Of a stretch of DNA of 64,000 bases, positions 10,990-21,399 are shown piece after piece. This DNA is from Pachyseris speciosa (taxonomy: Eukaryota; Cnidaria; Anthozoa; Scleractinia; Pachyseridae). Both the position numbers and the translations under genes were made by a program. The DNA lies in NCBI GenBank assembly GCA_016490735.1, contig JAEMWC010000036.1:400001-464000 (forward strand), read 5' to 3'. The notes under the pieces were generated by a model. The model had not been told where the DNA came from, made no database searches, and worked only from the letters and a program-made list of their open reading frames with translations. The number at the start of each line of letters is the position of its first letter. Positions within the stretch are counted from its first letter, which is position 1.

Positions 10990-12570
10990 CGCGAACGTCA
11001 TCTGTTATCTGTCAAAAAAAATTGAACTGTCACATATTGAGGCGCCAAGGTGACGTTGATCGATCGGTTGTTTCCATCCTTTGCTCGCGTTATAACTACC
11101 TCGTGAATTTACCTCACTCACGTTTTTACGGTGAGAAACGCAATAAATTCTGAATGCTTTAACGGTCCATCGGAAATACGGAAACTACATTTGTTAAGCT
11201 TTGCAAAGTCACCGAAATCATTCTTCAACGACAAATACAACTCAAGTTTTAGCTTTTTACGCACCATAAAAACTGTGGCATTTCACAGCACTTGAGGTAA
11301 ACTGTGAAGACTTCATGTGTTAAACACGTATAAGTGGTTGTGGCTTTTACATTTCATCTGTAGAAAAATTCAGTCACAGCTTCAAATGTAACACGTCTTG
11401 AGCTTTAACCATGTAAAAATTATTTTGGAAAATAGAATTAAACGCCGCTAAGAAAATTTCCAAACGTTTATAATTTTTAAACGTGCCGCTTAGCGAAAAC
11501 TTCATCACGTTCTTTACTAACTAACGCGAAACAAATTGTGATCTTCATTTACGCTTTAATGCCATGAACGGTCGTTCGGCAATTCAAATACTACACTTCT
11601 GTAGCTTTCCAAAGAGACCAAAAGGAAAAATATAACGCGAGTTATGAATTTTTAAGCAACCAGAATCAGTCCGCTCGACTGTAAAGAGTTCAGATGTAAC
11701 CGCGTTTTTAAAAAGATTCATTCACATTATCAAAGAGAACATATCTTAAGCTTCAAACTGCAGTAAGATAATGTTCGAACATCGCATTTAACGTCAGGAA
11801 AATACTTTTGAAACGTGGAATAATTTCAGTTGCAAAAGTCTCCCGCTTGGCGGGAATCTTGTCAGGCTTTGGCCTTTCCTCAACGGTTGTTCGTAAAGAG
11901 AGGAGAGACCCAAATGATTTTATAACGACAAATATAATTCCACTTATGAATTTTTACGCATGCATAATTATTTGCTTACATTTTGTCGTCTGACTGGCGA
12001 AGATTTCACTTTACCTTGGTCTCCTTCGCATTCCAGCGACAGCAAATGCTGGGCGAAGGCTGTATCGGCGGAATAGAGACACGATTCCTTTAGCCGTTTT
12101 CATGTCTCATGGATTGCTTTATTTTTGTATATATTCTGCCATGCTGCTGGTTCCATTTCTGCTTATTCCTTTTACGATTATCTGAGCTTTTGTGGAAGCT
12201 GGCGGGAGAAAGAAGCCTTCAACCGGCGCCATAGCGTTTTCCTCCTCTCGGTCCTCCGGCCAACGGCATTAAAAACAACTCCAAAATATCCTGATTGCAC
12301 GAAAATTGCTACCCAACAAGAACTATGTATTATTAATCTATAATTCTGAGAAGATTTAGGGTAATATCGAACTCAACTGAGCACAATGCAAACGGATTTT
12401 TGAACGATTTTGTTTTCTTCTCGCATCTTTTGATTTCGCGACAGGATGAACAAAAATCAAAATTTTGAGCATGCGCAGAAACGGGATACTGTTCCTTTAT
12501 GCTAGCAACGCATTAGAGACCTTAAGCAACTCACGACGACGGCCCAGTGGACGCCAGCCGTGAGCGTGAG
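10990..12570. other. No gene recognised
   Basis: This is a non-repetitive, AT-rich stretch. Short ORFs lack protein-like composition or splice context. A TTAAAGGGACATTGTC motif at about 10961 resembles one at about 46823, possibly a transposon end. Confidence 0.4.
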
Positions 12571-12715
12571 AGACTAGGTCGAGGTCCACGTCTTTCGGCA
12601 GGAAACACAACCGTATTATTCATGGCTGTCAACACTTACTGTTTTTTGGGATCTTGTTTTGTTTATCCAATTAATTTTTCCTATTGTGGTCGCTTGACAC
12701 GTCCTCTCTCGCAAT

Positions 12716-13474
12716 ATGGGGCTTAATAATATTGATTTCAAGCTGTTATCCCTTAATGTTCGAGGGATTCGTTCCTTTGAAAAAAGGAAAAGCGTGTTCA
12801 ATTGGCTACGCAAATCTAGGACAGATATTTGCTTTCTCCAAGAAACATATAGCACAAAAGAGGTGGAAATGATGTGGAAAAAACAGTGGAAAGGAGACAT
12901 ATTTTTTTCACACGGAAGTTCTCATAGCAAGGGCGTGCTTGTTCTGGTAAGGGATAATCTGGACTTTAATTTGAAATCAGTTAAGGTGGACGTACTAGGC
13001 CGTTATATACTCCTAGAGGCAACAATACAGGATTCCTCTTTTTTACTACTGAACATCTATGCGCCAAATAAGTGTGCTGAGCAATGCGAGTTTTTTAAAT
13101 CAATCTCGGATGAATTAAACGCTTTCATGGTTTCTGAATATTCTGTTGTTTTAGGAGGCGATTTCAATGTTGTATTCGATCAGGATCTTGATGGTAGTGG
13201 TGGCATAAAGAAAGTTAAGGATTCAGTAAAGGTGTTAGAAGACATTTGTTTGGAACAAGACTTGCTTGATATCTGGCGCGTCAGAAACCCTATGACAGCA
13301 CGTTTTACGTGGCGTCAAAAAACTCCGATTATTCAGAGAAGACTAGATTTTTAGTTGATTAGTGATTCTCTTCAAAAGGATGTGGACCAGGTAGATATAA
13401 TCCCATCAATTAAATCAGATCACTCTGCGATAACTTTGTCTTTTAGCGGTGTAGAGGACGGTATTCGGGGACCA

Positions 13475-13478
<4 letters not shown>
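12716..13478 (+). pseudogene. LINE ORF2 fragment: APE-type endonuclease, L1/Tx1-like
   Basis: The reading frame shows an apurinic/apyrimidinic-type endonuclease domain in order: LLSLNVRGIRS near residue 11, ICFLQETYS near 38, LLNIYAPN near 110, VVLGGDFNVV near 143, RFTWRQ near 200, RRLDF at 209-213, and SDHSAITL after the stop. A TAG at 13352-13354 replaces the codon after RRLDF, where related LINEs usually have Trp (RLDYWLIS), so a TGG-to-TAG change is likely. Downstream sequence stays in frame through SDHSAI to about 13478, where a TA microsatellite cuts it off. The reverse transcriptase is absent. This is a 5' LINE remnant and cannot move on its own. Confidence 0.85.

Positions 13479-13549
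<71 letters not shown>
13479..13549. repeat. (TA)n microsatellite, about 70 bp
   Basis: An uninterrupted TA dinucleotide run ends the LINE fragment. Its length is likely polymorphic, and assembly here may be uncertain. Confidence 0.95.
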
Positions 13550-13552
<3 letters not shown>

Positions 13553-13559
13553 AACTGCG

Positions 13560-15540
13560 GATTAAAGAATGAATATGTGAACGATAAAAAAAAAATTAAC
13601 ATTTTGAATTGAAAAGGTGCCTATTGTGAATAGGCAATAAATAAGGAAATTATTGCCTATTGTTTTGTTTTTTTTTATTACGTTTTTTGAAGTCGCACTT
13701 GTCAGAAAATATAAAATATTCGTTATTTAGAATACCGCACTGGATGTTTGGTATAAATACAATTCAACATGTTAACGTCTTTGTCAAGTCAGACTAAACG
13801 CTTTCGGAAGATAGAGATGATGCTTGCAGAAATTTGGCATACATTAATTATTATTAATTATTTTTATTGAAAGAGTTTACAAAAAAGGACAAATTGAAAA
13901 GGCGTTGGGGATTTCTCGACGCTCCTTGATCAGTATGAAAAGCTGAGTAGATGGCTTAGAAAGTGCCAACGGTAAACTTTGCATTTATTGCAATTGGTCT
14001 TGACTTTTGGTAGACAAGAGTGTCATTTTCATATTATTTGATCGCGTGAGGCCGCTCGTGTTATTCAAACTTTTTAATTTCTCATGTTCGCAGAATTTTG
14101 GAATCGCCAAGAGACTTTGCCAATGACAGAGCTTCTCTTTTGTAAGTACAATTCTATCTGAAACACCTTTTTTGTTTAGGTATAAACGTCTAGCGAACTT
14201 ATTCCATATTTGTTGCTGTGCGAACGTTTTTGAGATGTTCTTTTGCGGTAGCGATTACTCCACTTCATGATGACAGGTGTTCAAAACTTCCGTTTAGAGT
14301 CGTGCAAATTGAATTTCGGCAATGAATTTAAGTTAAATTTAAATTAAGTTTGAATTTAATTTAATTTAAGTTGTTTTTTTGAATTTAAGTTTAAGCTAGT
14401 TATTTTTTATTTAAGTAGCCAGGTTTGGGCAAGAAAGTTGCCATCCCCAAATCTTCTTTCTTAATTAAAAAATTAAGCACATTTTCCGTACAACAAAATA
14501 GTGCAGGGAGCTCCGATGTGATTAATGCCGAGTTTATTTTATTTTATTTTATTGTGCTTCGAGTGATCGACTCAATGATCTGTATAGACGTCGATATCAA
14601 AGCCAAAAATAAAATATTCTAGCGCTTTTCCTGCCTACAGTCTAGTAATAATACGAAATTTCTTTCTGTGATTCGTCATCAGTCATGTATTTGTGAAAAT
14701 TCTCGGTGATAATACTCATGAAATTTTATATCCTCATCGCTTGTCGCCAAAACTGATCCAGTACGCACTCCGGTCCCGCAATATAAATCAAGTTGAATAT
14801 AATTCAAGCAACTCATCAAACCTTTGACTCATCATCGAATGTTCAGCAAGTCTTTGGTTTGAACTATCGCTCCGGGGATAAAACGGATCTTCAACGGTAG
14901 CAAGTATGAGTGAATTTGAAGAAATTTTTCCTCGACGCAGAACATATCAGAGCTTTTTTTATGTACAATTTCTTCACCATTGCATGATTGTTTTCAATAT
15001 TTCAGTCCAAGACGATTGATGATGGTTAACCGTTCAGTTGGGGAATTGAAATATTTATATTGTGACCAGTTCTCATTTCTTGGTTATTTTCACTTTTATC
15101 TGATAGATTACTCTTTGGTCGTGTGTTCAATCCTGCCTAGACATTTTTCTTTGAAATGAAAGTTGTCTGGAACTGGTGTGGGTAGTTTCTTAGTTCCAAG
15201 CCTGACAAATGACAAAAACGTCATAATACCAAGGAAAGCTAGGAGCAACGCCTTTCAGAAATGTCTTAACTTTTCTGCATAACAAAAGGCCGATTTTGGC
15301 TTATTACCAAAACGCTCTTAGCTGTACAAAGATAAAAGAATGCTCACTGTACTCTTGATATGTTTTTTATTGCTATGATCAGTGTGTTCAATTCAAGAGC
15401 CTTAAGACATTGTGATGGCAAATCTACATGTATAACTAATTCTGATTTATACAAGATAGAGATATTTGAAAACGTTCGAGATCTTGAGGTTTGCTTTATA
15501 TAAGTAAGAAAAATAAAGAAAGAAGAATAGCGAATAAAAT
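13560..15540. other. No gene recognised; AT-rich with an AATTTAAG repeat
   Basis: Apart from an AATTTAAG-type simple repeat at about 14325-14415, I see no repeat ends, RNA gene or convincing exon here. Confidence 0.4.
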
Positions 15541-15548
15541 ACTAACAA

Positions 15549-15793
15549 TCAATAATGAGGTTGCAATAACTCAAGAACAAATTTATTAACGGTGAGATGG
15601 CCTGTCCTTACGAAAACGATTTGTTTTGTGGGAGAGGGTGAAAATAATTTAACTTGATCACATACAAGGAAACTCTGTAGGCGGCCGACGAGAATCGTAC
15701 GTATTTCTTCTTGTTTATCAATGGACACATGCCATTTGCGACAGGACGGCGTGGTCGTCAGCATAAACGAAACGGGTACTGCCGGAAGGATTT
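15549..15793 (-). CDS. Candidate terminal exon, unknown protein
   Basis: On the minus strand a good acceptor (CTCTCTATTTCAG) ends at 15794. An open frame of about 80 codons follows to a stop at 15549-15551, reading ILPAVPVSFMLTTTPSCRKW onward to VLELLQPHY. The composition is protein-like, with no low complexity. I recognise no family and found no upstream exon. It could be an isolated chance ORF. Confidence 0.3.
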
Positions 15794-16437
15794 CTGAAAT
15801 AGAGAGAGTCTACATATAATATGGTTTATGGAAAACTATGTCGCCTTGGGTGTATTAATTATCCTGTGTGGAAGTAGACAGAATCGTACATCGTTTGCTA
15901 TATTCAAAAGTTGTTAGCAATTCATGACTGGCTTTTCTCGGTAAATGATGAGACTGTTTTAAGAGTAGTTTAATCACTCCAGCCAATCTATGATGTAAGC
16001 ATTATCCTACTGGACAATGGATGACAAAACTGCCACAACTGCCACAACTCTACTGCCACAACTCTAAAGCTTGCAGTGATGCATGCCTCCAGGAATTACA
16101 ATGCATATGTTACCACGTTTCTACATTCTCGAAGGTTACAACGGACATCAGTGTTAGGAGCAATCCCAGTCTCGTGTTGACTTGTTCAAAGCTCACTTAT
16201 TTTATAACTACACGGTTTTCAATCCATAAATGAATTATCAACGGTTTTCGGTTACATTCTACCTATCCCGGCTACTTTGATCGCGTGAGGGCCTGGAAAG
16301 GACTGCGTTTGAATAAGGCCAGGCATAAAGCTGACTATTTTGTACGGGCTTGGCTCGCTTCAAAAACCGCACATACTCCATTTGCGTTTAAAATTGTAAA
16401 TTCAAGGTTGCAGTAAGCAGACGAAAGGATACCCTAA

Positions 16438-16845
16438 ATGCAGTGTATTTGCTCAGTCACCAGAAATTGTGTGTTTGTAACTGAGGAAAGAGAAAATAAT
16501 GTTATAGAAAGACATTTCGGCGACCCAAGCGGAAACGACGAATGGGACCCTAGGCGAGCGTTCTTTTTCAGACACGTCTTTACCCCGGAGGATCTCTTCT
16601 TTGAAGTTCTCGATCGGCTTCGAAACGGCTTGCAGCCGGACGAAAGAAGTGGTAATTGCTACGCATACTACCTAAAATTTCCTTTTGATGTGGGCTTTTT
16701 CCCATATCGAAGCCATGGTCCTTACAGAACGGCCATTGTAAAAGTCGTGTGCGGCTTTGTCCTCTGCCAATACTGCTTTAGACACTCTCCTAGCCATGTG
16801 GTTACTATCTATCCGTGGAAGCAAAGGAATCGAAACTTGTCTTGA
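16438..16845 (+). CDS. BECR-like small protein, copy 2 (135 aa)
   Basis: This is an intronless ORF; the start is fixed by the conserved MQCxC N-terminus shared with copies at 24910 and 57732. Motifs in order are CxC at 3-5, VTEE near 14-17, NVIERHF near 21-27, GNDEWDPRR near 32-40, FTPEDLF, RSGNCYAYYL, PFDVGFFPYRSHGP, VKVVC, CQYC and VVTIYP. The order (His-rich helix, F...I/V-L segment, short strands, terminal T-x-YP) resembles BECR-fold RNase domains of bacterial toxins and phages. That is an inference from layout only. The first His of the HIIxRHF block is Asn here, so the putative active site is incomplete. No signal peptide or membrane segment is visible. It lies in a unit duplicated from the pseudogene at 6750. 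Cys residues could bind metal. Confidence 0.65.
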   Translation: MQCICSVTRNCVFVTEERENNVIERHFGDPSGNDEWDPRRAFFFRHVFTPEDLFFEVLDRLRNGLQPDERSGNCYAYYLKFPFDVGFFPYRSHGPYRTAIVKVVCGFVLCQYCFRHSPSHVVTIYPWKQRNRNLS

Positions 16846-17814
16846 CACAGTTTTTCTTTCAGTCCTCGAAACACAGGAAAAACATCCTACAAATCCATGT
16901 GTAATTTTCCGCCAGCTTACAATATCGAAGACCAAGCGAATTTGATGTTAGCGGAGTTTATTCCGAACATGGCTGTAGAATATAATTATATATAATTGCG
17001 AACTTGTAACAGAAAGTACGTTTTACATGAGAGGCTTATTTCTTTGCCATACAGATTTGTGGATTTTCATGGACAGAAAAAATAGTGAGAAGTAAAGTTT
17101 GAATCATTTCATTTATCGATTATAAATGACTGACTGACTGAAGGAATTGAGAACACGAGACAGACTGGTATATAACTCTTTATAGATGAATTTAGTCTGA
17201 AAGAACAACTAACATGACACTAAGGACACAAAACCTCCCTAAAATCACGACTAATAAGGCAGATTTAGGCAGATTTTTAGTCTAAGGCATGTTTTGGCCT
17301 GATGTTTCTTCTTGCTCAAGACGAAACAATAACTGAACGGTTTGCTTTTCTGATATAAATTGGACCAATATGCCGGAAACAGCAGCATCAGAATTCATCC
17401 TGTCATTTGAAATTATATCAACTTTTAGGATATTTGTCTGAAAAAGCTTCCCTAACACGATTAAGAGAGAGTGCAAAGCAATAAGTATTGTTTGATGTTT
17501 CTGTTCAGGTACACAGTAAATGATACCATTCATAATGATAGACTTAGCCATAAACGGTTATTCTTTACCTCTGGTGATTAATTCAGTGACCCTAATGATT
17601 TGAAATGGAGAACGTGCATGTTAATACTCCGGAAAATACAATGATAATTATATGATATAACTGTTCAGGGCGTTGACTAATGGTGGTCAATATAATCACG
17701 ATACTAATAGAGAGTTCTTTGGAGGCAGACTCACAACAATAACGGGAATTAATTAACACGTGATTTGTTCAACACTGTCACAAGCAAAATCGGAAAGAAA
17801 GAATTCCGACTTCT

Positions 17815-17884
17815 CCTAACAGGACTCGAGCCTATTACTTTCCGATAAGTAGTTCGGACGCCCTACCACTAAGCTAGAGGAGAC
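17815..17884 (-). repeat. Degenerate tRNA-derived sequence, copy in unit C'
   Basis: The minus strand reads TCTAGCTTAGTGGTAGGGC then GGCTCGAGTCCTGTTAGGAG, an A-box and B-box arrangement with degraded stems. It is the paralogue of 8186-8258. Confidence 0.5.
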
Positions 17885-18357
17885 TCGTGGGAGCTTAGGC
17901 CATTAAACTAGCTCCATCTGGCAAATGTCCTGTACGCTGCTAGGATCAGATCCTCGATCGGTGAAATATTGGCGATGAGAGTGAGGTGGTCAATTTCTAC
18001 TTGATCGCAGGGTTAGGGCGTGGTAAATGGATGAAAGATGTGATTTATTCATCAGTCACACACAGAACTGGTAATCGGAAGGACATGAGTTTGGCTAACG
18101 GTGGAAAACTCAGAATTCCTTTTTTCCCCTTAGTTGATGTATTTGTGTTAGTCCACGTAGTGGGTGTGATTGGTGTAGCTGCAGCAGTTGCGGTAGTTGC
18201 CTTGAGGCAACTACACTGAACTACACCATCTTTACCGTTGATGAAATAATTATTTAGTTCACGTGTGCTTAGTTCGTTAGTTAACGTACTCCTATTATTT
18301 GGCGTTGTTTTCCTTGATAATATTTACTGTCAATAACGAAAATTTGGTTTATCAACG

Positions 18358-18387
<30 letters not shown>

Positions 18388-18388
<1 letters not shown>

Positions 18389-18440
18389 GGATTCGATTAG
18401 CTGACGTTTCGAGCGTTAGCCCTTCGTCGGAGCGAATCGA
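18388..18440 (-). ncRNA. Hammerhead-like ribozyme of a Penelope-like element
   Basis: On the minus strand: stem I 5' strand GATTC-GCT, core CCGACGA (18424-18430), stem II GGGC/GCTC with loop TAAC, then GAAAC-GTC (GTC at 18403-18405) and stem I 3' strand AGC...GAATC. The single-pair stem III (C-G) before the UC cleavage site is typical of minimal type I hammerheads in PLEs. Core position 4 is C instead of U, which should weaken or abolish cleavage. It sits just downstream of the GIY-YIG reading frame. Confidence 0.65.
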
Positions 18441-18498
18441 GGAATTGTGGGTTGGACGCTATTGGTGGTAACATGGTAACGTGAAAAACAGGAATAAA

Positions 18499-20968
18499 TT
18501 AATTGAATGAAAAGTGCTCGTTGATACCGTGGGGATTAAGAGTGCCGATTTGAAAGATCAATTTTTGCTCGAGTTTTTTACGGCTTTCCGTGGTACCTTG
18601 ATGTAGGGAAAGGCCGAAGATCTACATGTGTTGTTTGGAATGGCTAGGGAGATTAAAATGCCGAGCGACTGGTTTGGATGCATCTTTGTCATCTTTCTCA
18701 ACATCACGAAGATGTTCTCGGAATCGGTCACCTAGTCGTCTTCCTGTTTCGCCGATGTATAACTTTTTGCATAATGTGCAGGTTATGCAATAGATAACAT
18801 TTGCGGAGGTACACGTGAAACGATCAGTGATCTTAACAGATCGCTTAGGGCCCGATATTTTGTCAGTGTTTTGAATGAAAGGACAAGTTTTGCATCGTGA
18901 GCGCGCGCATTAAAAAGTGCCAGGCTGTTCAGTTGTTTTGAATGCGGCGCTTCTAACTAGAAAGTTACCTACATTTTTGTCGCGTTTGAATGAAATCAGC
19001 GGTGGTTGCAAAAAGATTCTAGCAGTTTCTGGATCATTTTGCAGTATCTTAAAGTTATCAAGAATGATGGCTTTAACTGGGTTATTATGATGGTGAAATG
19101 TGAGGGTGAATGGAATTCTGTCATTCTTTTCCTTTTGTGACGTCTGTAGTGCTGACTGTTGATCAATCTGCTGGGCGCGGTAATGGTCCGATTGAACCAC
19201 AGAATCAGGATAGCCACGTTTCTCGAAGAACTGGCACATTTCCTCTGATTTGTTGGCAAAATCAGAGTCATCACTACATAGACGTCGAAGTCCAAGAAAT
19301 TGAGAATAGGGAATGGCGTTTTGACATGAGATGGATGTGAAGATGAATACAACAAATAACTGTGAGATCGGTGGGTTTGTAGTGCACACTGGTACATAAA
19401 CCGTTGCCGCTGATAAAAAAACTTTGATATCAAGAAAGGCCAGCGAAGTCTCCGAAATTTCCCAGGTGTATTTTAGAGCCGGATGAAAGGAATTAACGGC
19501 GGTTATAAATTGATTGATTTGCTCCTTGCTAGACGAAATTGCGCCGATGCAGTCGTCAATGTAACGACCGTAGAGTTCAGGTTTAGGACCGTTGTATTGA
19601 TTGAAGAATTGGTACTCGACGTAACCTACAAAAAGATTGGCGTAGCTAGGTCCCATTTTTGTGCCCATCGCTGCACCATTAATTTGCTTGTAATAGTTGT
19701 TAGCGAAAGAAAAAACAGTTAAGTGTTAAAACTAGTTTAGCTAGGCGGAGTAGCCTTTCCGAGCTTGGTTCCTTGACGGTGCGTTGACAGGGGCGGATCC
19801 AGGAATTTTTGATTGGGAGGGTCCAAACTTACTTCAAATTACTTCTCCTTGTGACTCCGTCACTCTCCCCAACAACCCCCCCCCCCCCACCCCGCCCTTG
19901 CCCCCTCCCTCAGCCGCAGTGACAACAGGGAGTTTTAGAAACGAGGACGGGAACGTCAACGAGAACGTCACAAAACAATAGGTTTAATGAGCAAAAACAA
20001 TCGCTCTACACGTGCGTTTTACATTTTTCTTTTCCGTCCTCTGCAAAACAGCAACGTGCATTGACCACATTTTAGGTTTTGGCGAGAACGCGAGCACATG
20101 ATAGCTAATTTTTTTTTTTTATGATCAGCTTTACTTTAATGCCGTTTATAGAAATTTAGTTCCTGGATAGTTCGCCGACATTTTACAAGTTGAAAAAATT
20201 GGAATAATCGCACAAGTGCTACAATAACGAGAAGATATATTTTTAAATGACGTTTTCGCTGCCGTTTCTTAATCAATTTAAGGAGACGATCACGTGTTTA
20301 ACGCTGGTTGGACAGAATGCTTTGCGAGCAGAGGTGAGTGTGTAAATATGTCTGGAATTTAGATTAGCGGCAAAATACAATGGCTTTCCATCAAAAAACA
20401 AGTTAACCAGTTGAGTAATAATAGGTGATCAAAATTCGGCTGAGGAAGGTGGGGGGGGGGGGGGGAAGTCCGGACCTCCCTGACCCTCCCCCTGGATCCG
20501 CCACTGGTTGATCGATAAAATACTTAAGTGCTTGAAGACTTTCGCCGTTTGGAATGACGGTGTATAGAGATGTAATATCCATAGTGAAAATTAGTTTGTA
20601 TTCGCCGGTGAATTTGAAATCGCGGAAAATTTCAAGTGCATGTTGACTGTCTTTAATGTAAGATACCAAAGATTTGACGATGGGCGCCATAATCTTGTCC
20701 AAAAAGCTAGAAATAAGTTCGGTAGGGCAACTACAGGCAGAAACGATAGGTTGACCCGGGTTGTTCGGTTTGTGGATTTCGGGTAAAAAATAAATACACG
20801 AGGTTCTCGGAGTAGTGATGATAAGATTAGTAGCGGTAGCCGGTACTACTTGTTTGACTTTTAGGTCCTGAATCGTGTCTTTGACAATTTTTTGGTTGGT
20901 GGAAGTGAGATCTCTCTCGATTTTATCATAAAAGGAGGTGTCAGAAAGTTGCCGCAAAGCTTCTTCGT
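18499..20968 (-). pseudogene. Penelope-like element: reverse transcriptase plus GIY-YIG endonuclease, broken
   Basis: Read from high to low coordinates, the frame begins inside the RT (EALRQLSDTSFYDKIERDLT near 20960). It continues through IYFLPEIHKP and FTMDITSLYTVIP to FIDQ at about 20510. A 719-bp insertion (19788-20506) interrupts it. The frame resumes with RTVKEPSSERLLRLAKLV, needs a one-base shift at the A6 run 19710-19715, then reads YYKQINGAAMGTKMGPSYAN and RYIDDCIGAI (RT catalytic block). A stop at 18910-18912 is followed in frame by a Cys-rich segment and LYIGETGRRLGDRFREHL of the GIY-YIG nuclease. A second stop lies at 18622-18624 and the normal end at 18499. The 5' end is missing. 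This architecture is diagnostic of a PLE; the copy is dead. Confidence 0.9.
19788..20506. mobile_element. hAT-like non-autonomous element inserted in the PLE, 719 bp
   Basis: The termini are CAGGGGCGGATCCAGG and, inverted, CAGTGGCGGATCCAGG, flanked by GTTGA at 19783-19787 and 20507-20511. Removing the insert and one GTTGA restores the PLE frame (IDQ followed by RT), which confirms the boundaries. C-rich and G-rich homopolymer tracts occur near both ends. No transposase is present. The 5-bp duplication fits the 5-bp hAT subgroup better than the usual 8 bp. Confidence 0.85.
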
Positions 20969-21330
20969 GCACTACAAACCCACCGATTCTCACAGATATT
21001 TGTTGTATTCATCTTCACATCCATCTCATGTCAAAAACGCCATTCCCTATTCTTGTAGGTTACGTCGAGTACCAATTCTTCAATCAATACAACGGTCCTA
21101 AACCTGAACTCTACGGTCGCTACATTGACTACTGCATCGGCGCAATTTCGTCTAGCAAGGAGGAAATCAATCAATTTATAACCGCCGTTAATTCCTTTCA
21201 TCCGGCTCTAATACACCTGGGAAATTTCGGAAACTTCGCTGGCCTTTCTTGATATCAAAGTTTTTTATCAGCGGCAACGGTTTACGTACCAGTGTTTAAT
21301 TAATTTATTCCTGTTTTTCACGTTACCATG
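20969..21330 (+). pseudogene. Inverted, rearranged Penelope-like fragment
   Basis: This fragment runs head to head with the PLE at 18499-20968 and shares its sequence on the opposite strand. Three pieces are joined in order: a segment matching about 19300-19390, the RT catalytic part (VGYVEYQFFNQY to HPAL, with YIDY instead of YIDD), and the 3' non-coding end ending TTACCACCAATAGCG. The order is not a simple truncation, so internal deletions or template switching occurred. Confidence 0.8.
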
Positions 21331-21399
21331 TTACCACCAATAGCGTAGCTCCATTTTCTGTATATAAACCATAGACAATCCACAATTCCTCGATTCGCT

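Larger units (their letters stand above)
16378..18224 (+). repeat. Small-gene unit C' (ORF-bearing copy)
   Basis: This is a direct repeat of 6690-8603, sharing the same 5' edge (CCATTTGC) and the same 3' edge after CTGAACTACACCAT. It carries the intact ORF at 16438-16845. The 3' edge lies about 120 bp before the Penelope-like element. Confidence 0.9.

Noticed and set aside
15700..15793. RFVYADDHAV, a reverse-transcriptase-like YADD match in another frame
   Set aside because: The frame hits a stop after about ten more residues and no other RT motif surrounds it.
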